A DNA stretch of 64,000 nucleotides, taken from assembly GCF_001542405.1 (NCBI RefSeq), contig NZ_LNCD01000083.1:1-64000 (forward strand). Direction: 5' to 3'. Shown piece after piece: positions 27,682 through 35,817 of this stretch (positions are counted from its first letter, which is position 1; every line of letters begins with the position of its first letter). Below the pieces are notes generated by a model that was not told the origin of the DNA, made no database searches, and saw only the letters and a list, made by a program, of their open reading frames with translations. The position numbers and the translations under genes were made by a program. This stretch comes from Rhizobium altiplani. Its GTDB lineage: Bacteria; Pseudomonadota; Alphaproteobacteria; Rhizobiales; Rhizobiaceae.

Positions 27682-28458
27682 ATGCGTATCTCCACCCGTA
27701 TTCTTGCCGCCGCTTCCGTCGCCGCGATGTCTCTTTTCGCAGGCGCCGCCATGGCTGATGGCGAGAAGTATGTCATCGGAACAGACTCGACCTACCCGCC
27801 CTTCGAATATGTTGACGCCAGCGGCCAGTTCCTGGGCTTCGACATGGACATCGCCCGCGCGCTCTGCGCCGAGATGAAGGCCGACTGCACCATCGTCAGC
27901 AGCGACTGGGACGGCATCATTCCGGCCCTGCAGGCCAAGAAGTTCGACATGATCATCTCGTCCATGTCGATCACGCCGGAGCGCTCGAAGCTCGTCGACT
28001 TCACCAACAAATACTACAACACCCCGCCGGCAATCGCCGTGCCGAAGGATTCGACCGTCACCGACGTTGCCGGCCTGAAGGGCAAGACGATCGGCGCGCA
28101 GACCTCGACCACCCACTCGAACTACGCTGAAAAGCACCTGCCGGATACCGAGCTGAAGCTCTACCCGACGGCAGACGAGTACAAGCTCGACATCACGAAT
28201 GGGCGCGTCGACGCCGTCATCGACGACATCGTCGTGCTGTCGCAGTGGGTCAAGTCGGATGCCGGCGCATGCTGCAAGATCCTGACGCCACTGCCGGTCG
28301 ACAAGGAAATCAACGGCGTTGGTGCAGGCATTGCCGTCCGCAAGGGCGACGACGCGCTGCGCGAAAAGCTGAACACCGCGATCGCCGCGATCCGCACCAG
28401 CGGTGAATACAAGAAGATCCAGGACAAGTACTTCGACTTCAACGTTTACGGCGAATAA
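27682..28458 (+). CDS. Polar amino-acid ABC transporter, periplasmic binding protein
   Basis: A 258-residue class 3 binding protein of the lysine/arginine/ornithine/histidine group. A signal peptide ends at AMA; then comes YVIGTDSTYPPFEYVDASGQFLGFDMDIARAL, the family signature, and SSMSITPERSKLVDFT. The CCK pair near residue 195 may form a disulfide, as in ArgT-type proteins. ATG 27682 has GAGGA at 5 nt. Two permease genes follow after a hairpin that probably reduces their expression relative to this gene. Confidence 0.93.
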   Translation: MRISTRILAAASVAAMSLFAGAAMADGEKYVIGTDSTYPPFEYVDASGQFLGFDMDIARALCAEMKADCTIVSSDWDGIIPALQAKKFDMIISSMSITPERSKLVDFTNKYYNTPPAIAVPKDSTVTDVAGLKGKTIGAQTSTTHSNYAEKHLPDTELKLYPTADEYKLDITNGRVDAVIDDIVVLSQWVKSDAGACCKILTPLPVDKEINGVGAGIAVRKGDDALREKLNTAIAAIRTSGEYKKIQDKYFDFNVYGE

Positions 28459-28487
28459 GAAAAGCTGTAGGTCGCTGATAAAGCTGG

Positions 28488-28517
28488 TGGCGGAAGGCTT
28501 GCTCTTCCGCCATTTTT
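28488..28517 (+). terminator. Partial terminator between binding protein and permeases
   Basis: A 9-bp stem TGGCGGAAG / CTTCCGCCA with a 7-nt loop followed by TTTTTG, 30 nt after the binding-protein stop. In such operons it gives excess binding protein over permease by attenuation or 3'-end protection. Confidence 0.75.
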
Positions 28518-28571
28518 GTTTGACAACGATAGAAAGATCAAAGCGGTAGAAACCGCGAGGGGAAAACTGGC

Positions 28572-29375
28572 ATGAGCGGATTATTTTCCGCGCTAGGTCC
28601 ATTCTGGGCCTGGATTGGGCATATCTTCGATCCGCTTTGCGGACCCGCAGGACTCTTCACGTGGTTCGGTTCCTCGACGATCCTTGCCTGTGGCGACACC
28701 GGTTGGGGCGATGAGATCGCCGCCGGCCTCAAGGTCACAGTTGCGGTCGCTCTGGTTACCCTTCCAATCGGACTTGTCATCGGCTTCCTCGTCGCACTCG
28801 GCCAACAATCGGAAGAGAAATCGGTCCGCCTCGCGGCCGGCATCTACACCACGATCTTCCGTGGTCTGCCGGAACTGCTGACGCTGTTCATCATCTATTA
28901 CGGCATGCAGATCCTGATCCAGTCAGTCCTCGCCTCCATGGGCTATGACGGCCGGATAGAAATCAACGCTTTCTTGGCGGGCGTGATCGCGCTTTCGATC
29001 GTATTTTCGGCCTATTGCTCGGAGGTGCTGCTCTCGGCTTTCCGCGCCATTCCGAAAGGCCAGTACGAAGCCGGGGACGCACTGGGCTTTCATCGTGGGC
29101 GCACGTTGCGCCTGATCGTGTTGCCGCAACTGGTGCGCATCGCCCTTCCCGGCCTGGTGAACCTCTGGATGATCCTGCTCAAGGATACGTCTTACGTCTC
29201 GATCATTGGCCTTGCCGATATCCTGCGGCAGACCGGTGTCGCCGTTAAGGTCACCAAACAGGCATTCCTGTTCTATACCGTCGCCTGCGCTCTCTATCTC
29301 GGCCTCGCCATCATTTCCTCCTTCGGCCTTCGTTACATCGAACGGTGGGCCAAGCGTTCGGAGATCAGCCGATGA
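28572..29375 (+). CDS. Polar amino-acid ABC transporter permease 1
   Basis: A 267-residue HisQ/HisM-family inner-membrane permease. The region FSAYCSEVLLSAFRAIPKGQYEAGDALGF contains the EAA loop that docks the ATPase. About five transmembrane helices are visible, with an extra ~40-residue N-terminal loop. AGGGG lies upstream of ATG 28572. Its TGA overlaps the next start by 4 nt (ATGA), so the two permeases are translationally coupled and form a heterodimer. Confidence 0.92.
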   Translation: MSGLFSALGPFWAWIGHIFDPLCGPAGLFTWFGSSTILACGDTGWGDEIAAGLKVTVAVALVTLPIGLVIGFLVALGQQSEEKSVRLAAGIYTTIFRGLPELLTLFIIYYGMQILIQSVLASMGYDGRIEINAFLAGVIALSIVFSAYCSEVLLSAFRAIPKGQYEAGDALGFHRGRTLRLIVLPQLVRIALPGLVNLWMILLKDTSYVSIIGLADILRQTGVAVKVTKQAFLFYTVACALYLGLAIISSFGLRYIERWAKRSEISR

Positions 29376-30202
29376 GCCACGCCCAGACCCTCATTCCGGC
29401 GCAGCCGGCCCCGAAGCAAGCGCACAAGCCGATCACCGCGACGCGCATTACGGGATACGTTGTCGTCGCTCTCTGGATCGTCCTGGCTGCCGCACTTGTC
29501 ACGATGGTCGTGACCGGATGGGATCCGGAGAAGTTCACCCGCTACGGTCCCCGCTACCTGCATGGTCTGTATACGACGATTGCCTTGGTGGTGATCTCGG
29601 TATTCTTCGGCGCCATCTTGTCGCTGCCGTTGGCCTTTGCCCGCATGTCGAAGAACAGGTTTATCAACGGCATCGCCTACTGCTACGTCTATGTGTTCCG
29701 CGGCACGCCGCTGCTGGCACAGCTCTTCCTCATTTACTACGGCCTGGGCAGTTTCCGTCCCCAGCTGGAAACGGTCGGCCTGTGGTGGTTCTTCCGCGAT
29801 GCCTGGTATTGCGGTCTGTTTGCGATGACCATCAACACGGCTGCCTATCAGGCTGAAATCCTGCGTGGCGCCATCCAGAGCGTTCCGCGCGGCCAGCACG
29901 AAGCCGCGGCGTCGCTCGGCATCCACCAGGTCATCGCCTTCCGCAAGATCGTCTTGCCGCAGGCGCTGATTGTCGCCTTGCGGCCCTACGGCAACGAGAT
30001 CATCCTGTTGATCAAGGGCTCTGCGGTTGTCGCCATCATCACCGTTCTCGACCTGATGGGTGAAACGCGCTACGCCTTCTCGCGCACCTTCGATTACCAG
30101 ACCTACCTTTGGGCAGCGATTTTCTACCTCACCATGGTCGAAGCCCTGCGCCATCTCTGGGCCTGGATCGAGCGCCGCCTCACCCGCCACCTGAAGCGCT
30201 GA
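29372..30202 (+). CDS. Polar amino-acid ABC transporter permease 2
   Basis: A 276-residue HisM-like partner permease. The EAA loop is YQAEILRGAIQSVPRGQHEAAASLGI, and a Pro/Ala-rich cytosolic N-terminus precedes the first helix. ATG 29372 overlaps the upstream stop. No ATP-binding subunit gene follows; the next gene is usg. The transporter must use an ATPase encoded elsewhere, as happens for some rhizobial importers. Confidence 0.92.
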   Translation: MSHAQTLIPAQPAPKQAHKPITATRITGYVVVALWIVLAAALVTMVVTGWDPEKFTRYGPRYLHGLYTTIALVVISVFFGAILSLPLAFARMSKNRFINGIAYCYVYVFRGTPLLAQLFLIYYGLGSFRPQLETVGLWWFFRDAWYCGLFAMTINTAAYQAEILRGAIQSVPRGQHEAAASLGIHQVIAFRKIVLPQALIVALRPYGNEIILLIKGSAVVAIITVLDLMGETRYAFSRTFDYQTYLWAAIFYLTMVEALRHLWAWIERRLTRHLKR

Positions 30203-30361
30203 AAAACCTGGCAGCACTCGCCGATGAGAGCTGCCAACAATTTGAAATTGCAAAAGAAATTCCTGAGGTACTAGCAATTCGTCAAGCTTCGGTTAAGCAT
30301 GTAGTGGTTCCATTTCATTGATCGCTAATGAGCGACCATTGGAAGCAGAAGCGAGACGACG

Positions 30362-30628
30362 ATGCACAAGGACATGGAAAGGCAGCTTCAGGGCTACGGC
30401 CTCACGACGGCCCAAATCATCTACCGGATGCCGGATCACCAAACGATCCTACAGACCTACATCTGGCAGGACTACGACCTTGCACCGGATTTTCCGGAAA
30501 TGCGCAGCTTCCTGAAGTTCTGGCAGGAAAGGCTCGACGGACCGCTGCATTCGGTCCGCTACATGCACCGCAAGCTCATCTCGGCCACCGAATGGCGGGC
30601 GCTGAGAGGCGAGTTCATCATCAACTGA
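30362..30628 (+). CDS. usg: Usg family protein
   Basis: An 88-residue protein matching the alphaproteobacterial Usg family: QLQGYGLTTAQIIYRMPDHQTILQ, IWQDYDLAPDFPEM and FWQERLDGPLHSVRY are conserved blocks. The name comes from a Caulobacter gene upstream of trpF; no activity is established. The start ATG 30362 has a weak GCGAGA site; ATG 30371 is also possible. An AATTGC / GCAATT dyad lies about 100 nt upstream. Confidence 0.88.
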   Translation: MHKDMERQLQGYGLTTAQIIYRMPDHQTILQTYIWQDYDLAPDFPEMRSFLKFWQERLDGPLHSVRYMHRKLISATEWRALRGEFIIN

Positions 30629-30646
30629 TCGCGCTGCGAACGCCGA

Positions 30647-31369
30647 TCAGACATGAGCCTCCCCTTTGACGAACTCGTCTTCGTCCATCTCCCGATGCAG
30701 TGTGCCATAGAGGATACCGGCATAGCCCAAGGCAACCAGGCAGAGCACGGCCCAGCCCGGGATTGGCCCAAGTGCCGCGTTCTCGACTACGTAAGTCCAT
30801 GAATGCGTCTGCGTCAGCGGATTGCCCTCTGTCTGGAGCTTCGGCGTGGTGATCTTCAGACACCATGCGAGCAACAGGATAAAATACATCCAGCAATAGT
30901 TGCGGCGCAGTCGCCGCTTGACCGCCCCGGGGTAGCTCAAGAGAAATTGCGGCTTGCGCAAGCTCCTGGCGATCGCGCCGGCCCAATCGGGCCTGGATTC
31001 GCCGTTCGGCGCAAGAATTTGTGCGAAATAGCCCCGCTCCAGCTTCCGCACTCGGGCGCGGTAGATATCGAAGAAGCGGTATCGGCGCGCTTCGATGAGC
31101 AACAACAGGGTGATCAGCATCATCCCGAAAAGCAGCACGCCATGGTGCGAGGTCGGCGTCGATAGTGAAACGGAAAGCAGCGCCGCCGAGACCGTGATCG
31201 CCCAATTTGATGTTCGGTCGATGCGATCGCGCCAGCTTATCATCCGGCCGAGCTCTCCCCGATAATAGTGGCTGAGCGTATTCGTGATCTCGCTTGGCGT
31301 TGCCGGGAGCGCTGGTCGCGGGCTATCCAGCTCTATCTCGAAGTTTGCCTTACTGATTTCGGCCACCAT
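30647..31369 (-). CDS. DUF2270 membrane protein
   Basis: A 240-residue protein with a cytosolic N-terminus. Its segment YRGELGRMISWRDRIDRTSNWAI is the DUF2270 signature, and four hydrophobic segments follow (about residues 57-90, 155-172 and 200-222, the first long enough for two helices). ATG 31369 has GGAGG 7 nt upstream. It is convergent with usg. Function unknown. Confidence 0.85.
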   Translation of the reverse strand: MVAEISKANFEIELDSPRPALPATPSEITNTLSHYYRGELGRMISWRDRIDRTSNWAITVSAALLSVSLSTPTSHHGVLLFGMMLITLLLLIEARRYRFFDIYRARVRKLERGYFAQILAPNGESRPDWAGAIARSLRKPQFLLSYPGAVKRRLRRNYCWMYFILLLAWCLKITTPKLQTEGNPLTQTHSWTYVVENAALGPIPGWAVLCLVALGYAGILYGTLHREMDEDEFVKGEAHV

Positions 31370-31494
31370 GGTATTTCCTCCATTTTGTTCTTATCCATTA
31401 GAGGATCCTTATTCTGCGCCTCGAACGTCGCCATTGCAAAAGACAATCAGTCGCCGTAGACGCAGCTCTGGAATTAAAACGATGGTGAATTGCT

Positions 31495-32310
31495 ATGGCC
31501 AAGAAGATCGACGAAGACGCACTCGCGGAAGCCTATAACCGGGCTCTTGCCCTCGAGAAGGCGGGAGATGTCGATGCCGCCGTAAAGGCCTATGAAGAGG
31601 TCCTGGCCATCGACCCCGAGGATCATGGCGGCGCCGCCGTCCGGATCGCCTCCATGGGACGCGGCGAGACGCCGCCCAAGGCGCCGGACGCCTATGTCGA
31701 GACCCTGTTCGATCAGCACGCCGAAGTCTTCGAGGACGTTCTCGTCGAACAGCTCGGCTACCACGTGCCGATGATGGTGCGCCAGCGCCTGCAGGAGCTG
31801 AACCTTGGCCCCTTCAAGCGCATGCTCGACCTCGGCTGCGGCACTGGCCTCACCGGCAGCGCGCTCAGCAACCTCTGCGAGGACATGACCGGCATCGACA
31901 TTTCCGAAAACATGGTCGAGATCGCCCACGAGAAGGAGGTCTACGACACGCTCTTTGTCGCTGAGGTCGAAGACTTCCTTGAAGACAATGACGAGGATCC
32001 GTTCGATCTCATCACCGCGACGGATGTCCTGCCCTATCTCGGCGCGCTCGAACCGCTGTTCTTCGGCGTCGCGGAAAACCTGAACCCCGGCGGTTTCTTC
32101 ATCTTTTCATCCGAGGAACTGCCCGAAGCCTCCGCAGATGGCCAACCCTACATGGTCGGCCCGCATCAGCGCTTTTTGCATTCGGCAGCTTATATTCGCG
32201 AACGCCTCGCAGCGACGGGATTCGAGCTCGTCGAGATGCGAGGGATCAACGTTCGCATGCAGGAAGGCAATCCGAGCCCGGGCCACCTGGTGATTGCGCG
32301 GCTGGCTTAA
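31495..32310 (+). CDS. TPR-containing SAM-dependent methyltransferase
   Basis: A 271-residue protein. Residues 1-50 form a TPR-like helical pair (ALALEKAGDVDAAVKAYEEVLAIDPED), and the rest is a class I methyltransferase with motif I MLDLGCGTGLTG and the acidic GIDISENMVEIA. Homologues are annotated as trans-aconitate or ubiquinone-like methyltransferases, but the substrate cannot be read from sequence. The ribosome-binding site is weak. The GST operon starts 99 nt downstream. Confidence 0.87.
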   Translation: MAKKIDEDALAEAYNRALALEKAGDVDAAVKAYEEVLAIDPEDHGGAAVRIASMGRGETPPKAPDAYVETLFDQHAEVFEDVLVEQLGYHVPMMVRQRLQELNLGPFKRMLDLGCGTGLTGSALSNLCEDMTGIDISENMVEIAHEKEVYDTLFVAEVEDFLEDNDEDPFDLITATDVLPYLGALEPLFFGVAENLNPGGFFIFSSEELPEASADGQPYMVGPHQRFLHSAAYIRERLAATGFELVEMRGINVRMQEGNPSPGHLVIARLA

Positions 32311-32333
32311 TACTTATCCATCCACGCAACTTT
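32311..32333 (+). repeat. Direct repeat copy 1 upstream of the GST-ArsR-SRPBCC operon
   Basis: TACTTA-CCAT-CA-GCAA-TTT pattern, 19 of 23 positions identical to 32361-32383 and exactly 50 bp away, about five helical turns. It overlaps a short hairpin GCAAC / GTTGC (32326-32341). Candidate binding sites for the operon's own ArsR. Confidence 0.5.
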
Positions 32334-32360
32334 CCTGTTGCCAGCGAAGCGGCACCCTGA

Positions 32361-32383
32361 TACTTAGCCATTCATGCAAGTTT
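32361..32383 (+). repeat. Direct repeat copy 2 upstream of the GST-ArsR-SRPBCC operon
   Basis: Second copy of the 23-bp imperfect repeat, ending 25 nt before the GST start codon. Confidence 0.5.
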
Positions 32384-32408
32384 TAAAACAACGTGAAAGG
32401 CCGGCCGC

Positions 32409-33092
32409 ATGTCGCTCTTCCTCCACAGTCATCCGCTTGCATCCTTCTGCCAAAAGGTCCTGATCGCCCTTTACGAGAATGGCGCGCCGTTCGAGGCGGT
32501 CCATGTCGATCTCGGAAACGAGGCGTCGAGAGCCGCGTTCCTCAGCGTCTGGCCACTCGGAAAGATGCCGGTGCTGCGCGACGAGGCACGCAACCGCACT
32601 GTCCCTGAAACGACGATCATCATCGAGTATCTCGATCGCTACTATCCGGGTGCGACGGCCCTCATCCCAGGCGATTTCGACAAAGCGCTTGAGGTCCGCC
32701 TGTGGGATCGCTTCTTTGACCTGCACGTGCAGGAACCGATGCAACAGATCGTCGCCGAACGTCTGCGCGGCGGCGGCGATCCGAGCCGCGTGGCCGGTGC
32801 TGAGGCGGCGCTGCGCAAGGCCTACGGCATGATTGAGCAGAAACTCGGCGAACACCCTTGGATCGCAGGGGATAGCTTCACCATGGCCGACTGCGCCGCG
32901 GCACCCGCCCTCTTCTATGCCGAGACCCTTGTCCCTTTCGCCGGCCAGCCAAGCCTGCGGGCTTACTACGACAGGCTACTGGCGCGCCCGTCCTTTGCAC
33001 GGGTCCTTGAAGAAGCGCGGCCGTATTTCAGATTCTATCCCTACCGGGAACGGCTACCCGCGCGCTTCCGGCCGGACGAAGCCTCTATATGA
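32409..33092 (+). CDS. Glutathione S-transferase family protein
   Basis: A 227-residue GST: an N-terminal thioredoxin-like domain (HSHPLASFCQKVLIALYENGAPFEAVHVDL, then the cis-Pro GKMPVL and the glutathione-contact ETTIIIEYL) followed by a helical domain with DSFTMADCAAAPAL. It would conjugate or otherwise use glutathione on an unknown electrophile. AAAGG precedes ATG 32409. The stop overlaps the ArsR start (ATGA). Grouping with ArsR and SRPBCC genes suggests a small inducible detoxification unit. Confidence 0.9.
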   Translation: MSLFLHSHPLASFCQKVLIALYENGAPFEAVHVDLGNEASRAAFLSVWPLGKMPVLRDEARNRTVPETTIIIEYLDRYYPGATALIPGDFDKALEVRLWDRFFDLHVQEPMQQIVAERLRGGGDPSRVAGAEAALRKAYGMIEQKLGEHPWIAGDSFTMADCAAAPALFYAETLVPFAGQPSLRAYYDRLLARPSFARVLEEARPYFRFYPYRERLPARFRPDEASI

Positions 33093-33421
33093 TGGACGAA
33101 CCGGCCACACTCGATGAGATGTTCCACGCGCTTTCGGACCGCAGCCGGCGCGGGATGGTTGATCGTCTCGGCCGCGGCCCAGCCTCGGTGTCAGAGCTTG
33201 CCGAGCCTCTGTCGATGGCTCTGCCGACCGTTATGAAACATCTCGCCGTGCTGGAAAGGAGCGGCCTTGTCCATTCCGAAAAGAGCGGCCGCGTGCGGAC
33301 TTATCGCCTGGAAGCAGGCGCATTGGGCCAGGTGGAACGCTGGCTTGCCGAACACAAGGCAAGCTGGAACGCCAGCTTTGACCGACTTGAACGATTTCTC
33401 TCGGACGACCAACCGGAGTGA
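33089..33421 (+). CDS. ArsR-family (HTH) transcriptional regulator
   Basis: A 110-residue winged-helix protein: MFHALSDRSRRGMVDRLGRGPASVSELAEPLSMALPTVMKHLAVLERSGLVHSEKSGRVRTY. It lacks the CxC metal site, placing it in the metal-independent group that pairs with SRPBCC proteins. It overlaps the GST stop by 4 nt. The upstream phased repeats are candidate operators. Confidence 0.92.
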   Translation: MMDEPATLDEMFHALSDRSRRGMVDRLGRGPASVSELAEPLSMALPTVMKHLAVLERSGLVHSEKSGRVRTYRLEAGALGQVERWLAEHKASWNASFDRLERFLSDDQPE

Positions 33422-33429
33422 CGAACGAC

Positions 33430-33906
33430 ATGACAAGACATTCCGCCATGCACGAGACATTCGCAATCGAGCGAAAGATGCGGGCGCCGGTCTCACGGGT
33501 GTTTGCCGCCTGGGCCGATGCGGAGGCCAAGCGCAAGTGGTTTGCATGCCACGACGAGTGGGTGCCCATCGAATACAGCCTCGAGTTCCGCATCGGCGGC
33601 CAGGAGCGCAATCGCGTCGCAGACAGCGACGGCGTGCTGCATGCCTACGAGGCGCGCTATCTCGATATCGTGCCGCAGGCCCGCATCATCTATGCCTATG
33701 ACATGAAGCTCGGCCAAACCCGCATTTCGGCATCGCTTGCGACGATCACCTTCGAAGCTACGCCATCAGGAACAACCATGCTCTTTACGGAACAGGTCGT
33801 CTTCCTCGATGACTATACCGACGGTGGCTCGCGACGGCAGGGAACGGAAATTCTGGTCGATCGCATACAGGCGTTTGTCGAGCGCGACGGCAGCACAGCG
33901 CACTAA
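33430..33906 (+). CDS. SRPBCC (AHSA1-like) domain protein
   Basis: A 158-residue START-like hydrophobic-pocket protein: FAIERKMRAPVSRVFAAWADAEAKRKWF at the start and GSRRQGTEILVDRIQAF at the end are standard. The ArsR-SRPBCC gene order is common and points to binding or hydrolysis of a small hydrophobic ligand. ATG 33430 is preceded by GGAG, which overlaps the ArsR stop. The family has no known catalytic residue set. Confidence 0.9.
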   Translation: MTRHSAMHETFAIERKMRAPVSRVFAAWADAEAKRKWFACHDEWVPIEYSLEFRIGGQERNRVADSDGVLHAYEARYLDIVPQARIIYAYDMKLGQTRISASLATITFEATPSGTTMLFTEQVVFLDDYTDGGSRRQGTEILVDRIQAFVERDGSTAH

Positions 33907-33968
33907 ATCTTGAACCGGTTTCATGCTAGGTTGGCGCCTCGGCATCTCACGGCGGCAGGCGAGGCAGC

Positions 33969-34151
33969 ATGACTGCAGATAAACGACACACACAAACCGG
34001 ATCCACGCTCAAGCGGCGGCCGAGATTCAATCCCAAGCGCGGCCCCAGGCCAAGCGTCCTGGCCCGGGCCAATCGCACGGTTGCCTGGGGAGCGTCCCTG
34101 GTTATCGCTGCCTTTCTCCTGATTGTCACAGTCAACGCGTTGGTGCACTAG
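33969..34151 (+). CDS. Small single-pass membrane protein
   Basis: A 60-residue product with a strongly basic N-terminal half (KRRPRFNPKRGPRP) and one transmembrane helix (about residues 40-58, WGASLVIAAFLLIVTVNAL). GAGG lies 7 nt before ATG 33969. I do not recognise it. Composition and start signals suggest it is real. Confidence 0.5.
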   Translation: MTADKRHTQTGSTLKRRPRFNPKRGPRPSVLARANRTVAWGASLVIAAFLLIVTVNALVH

Positions 34152-34276
34152 CCGGAAGAGGCCGGGCTGTAGCTAAGCCAGCACCACCGGTCGACGCAGG
34201 ATCCGGCGAGCATGGTCGGCAGGTGCGTCGTCGATGAAAGCGCGCCGTCCGACAACAGACGGCGCCGGTTGGCACA

Positions 34277-35452
34277 TCAGGAGCCGGACACCACTTTGAG
34301 GTTTCCACCATGGCTGCCGCCACCGAAGACCTGATGCTTGCCGAAATCGCTCTGGAAGCCGTGACGCTGCTCTTCGCGCGTGATCCCGAGTTCCGGGAAC
34401 AGTAGCTCGGCAACGCGATAGGCCTCCTCGAGATGAGGATAACCGGATCCGATGACCGTATCGATACCGACGTCCTGATATTCCCGCAGGCGAGCGGCCA
34501 CGGTCTTCGGCGACCCGACAAGTGCTGTCCCTGCCCCGGCGCGCACCAAGCCGACACCGGCCCAAAGGTTCGACGACACTTCCAGCTTGTCGCGCCGGCC
34601 ACCGTGCAGGGCCGCCATACGCTGCTGGCCGACGGAGTCGGATTCCTTGACAAAGCGCTCCTGCGCCTCGCGGATCGTCTCATCGTCGAGTTTCGAGATC
34701 AGACGATCGGCCGCTGCCCATGCTTCCTCATCGGTTTCGCGGACGATGAAATGCAGGCGAATGCCGAAGCTGACCTCGCGCCCCTTGTTCGCCGCGGCAC
34801 CCCGTACCTTTTGAACCTTTTCGGCAACCTGAGCCGGCGGCTCGCCCCAAGTCAGGTACTTGTCGACGCGGCCGACCGAGAAGTCGATACCAGCATCCGA
34901 CGAACCGCCGAAGTACAGGGGCGGCCGCGGGTTCTGCACCGATGGAAAGCCAAGCTTCGCATTCGTCGCCTTGATGTATTTGCCGTCGTAACTCGCGGCA
35001 CCCTTTTCGAGCAGCTCTTCGAAGACCGTGAAGAACTCATCGGCATGGGCATAGCGCTCGTCGTGGGCCAAACGAATGCCGTCGCCGGCAAGCTCCGCCG
35101 GACTGCCGCCGACGACGATGTTGAGCAGCAGGCGCCCATTCGAAATACGATCCAGCGTCGTCGTTAGACGCGCGTAGTATGCCGGTGATGCCGTACCCGG
35201 ACGGATTGCCACCAGAAACTGCAGCTTCTCGGTCTTGGCAGCGAGCGCTGCCGCTGTCACGAACGATTCTTCACAGGCAACGCCCGTCGGCAGCAGCACG
35301 CCGGAGTACCCAAGGCGATCAGCCGCCTGGGCAATCTGGGTGAGATAACCGATTTCCGGCGCGCGCGTCTGCTCGTTCGAGCCGAGATAGGCACCATCCC
35401 CCGAGGTCGGGATGAACCAGAGGAAATTGATGGGATCGTGTTTGCCGGTCAT
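34277..35452 (-). CDS. ssuD: FMNH2-dependent alkanesulfonate monooxygenase
   Basis: A 391-residue flavin-dependent monooxygenase of the bacterial luciferase fold that releases sulfite from alkanesulfonates under sulfur limitation. It shows FLWFIPTSGDGAYLG, GYSGVLLPTG, FLVAIRPGTASPAYYARL and RLLLNIVVGGSPAEL, all typical of SsuD. The length matches the family. No ssuE reductase or ssuABC transporter gene is adjacent, so this is a stand-alone copy. ATG 35452 has AGAAGG about 11 nt upstream. Confidence 0.93.
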   Translation of the reverse strand: MTGKHDPINFLWFIPTSGDGAYLGSNEQTRAPEIGYLTQIAQAADRLGYSGVLLPTGVACEESFVTAAALAAKTEKLQFLVAIRPGTASPAYYARLTTTLDRISNGRLLLNIVVGGSPAELAGDGIRLAHDERYAHADEFFTVFEELLEKGAASYDGKYIKATNAKLGFPSVQNPRPPLYFGGSSDAGIDFSVGRVDKYLTWGEPPAQVAEKVQKVRGAAANKGREVSFGIRLHFIVRETDEEAWAAADRLISKLDDETIREAQERFVKESDSVGQQRMAALHGGRRDKLEVSSNLWAGVGLVRAGAGTALVGSPKTVAARLREYQDVGIDTVIGSGYPHLEEAYRVAELLFPELGITREEQRHGFQSDFGKHQVFGGGSHGGNLKVVSGS

Positions 35453-35817
35453 GGAAATGATGCCTTCTAGTCGGAATTGAATTAGCTTTGCTTTGCGTGC
35501 GAGGCGCCCGTCGTCGGTGTTCAGGACGGTGCCATGCCGAAAAGCCCCAGTGTTTGACGTCGTAAAATCATTGTCTTCCCTCTCTGGAAGTCAGCCGCTC
35601 TCCGCGCTCCAGTGTCTCGTTGCAATCTTGACAAAAACCATCAAATCGATCGACATTTGGAATTATTATCTTTCGAGGCTCGCCGGATTATCCGAACCGG
35701 CAATTGCCGCTTTCGGAGAAAATTTTTCCGCCACGATGCGACCCGCACTTCGACGGCTTTCCGAGCGCCGTGCTTTCCGCTAATCCTCATGCCCGGCATT
35801 CAGGAGAGGATTGGCAC
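35453..35817. other. Divergent intergenic region
   Basis: 365 bp between ssuD and the dehydrogenase gene. It holds CTTGACA at about 35626, which could be a -35 element, and the dyad at 35692-35716. Short open frames here lack ribosome-binding sites and family similarity. Confidence 0.5.
35692..35716. promoter_or_regulatory. Dyad upstream of the beta-hydroxyacid dehydrogenase gene
   Basis: A perfect 12-bp palindrome CGGCAATTGCCG (35698-35709) is flanked by CCGAA and TTCGG, giving a 25-bp imperfect dyad about 100 bp before the start codon. Not followed by a T run, so more like a protein-binding site than a terminator. Confidence 0.4.

Noticed and set aside
35493..35783. Short plus-strand frames upstream of the beta-hydroxyacid dehydrogenase
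   Set aside because: No start signals or family similarity; the dehydrogenase homology and AGGAGAGGA site begin at 35818.
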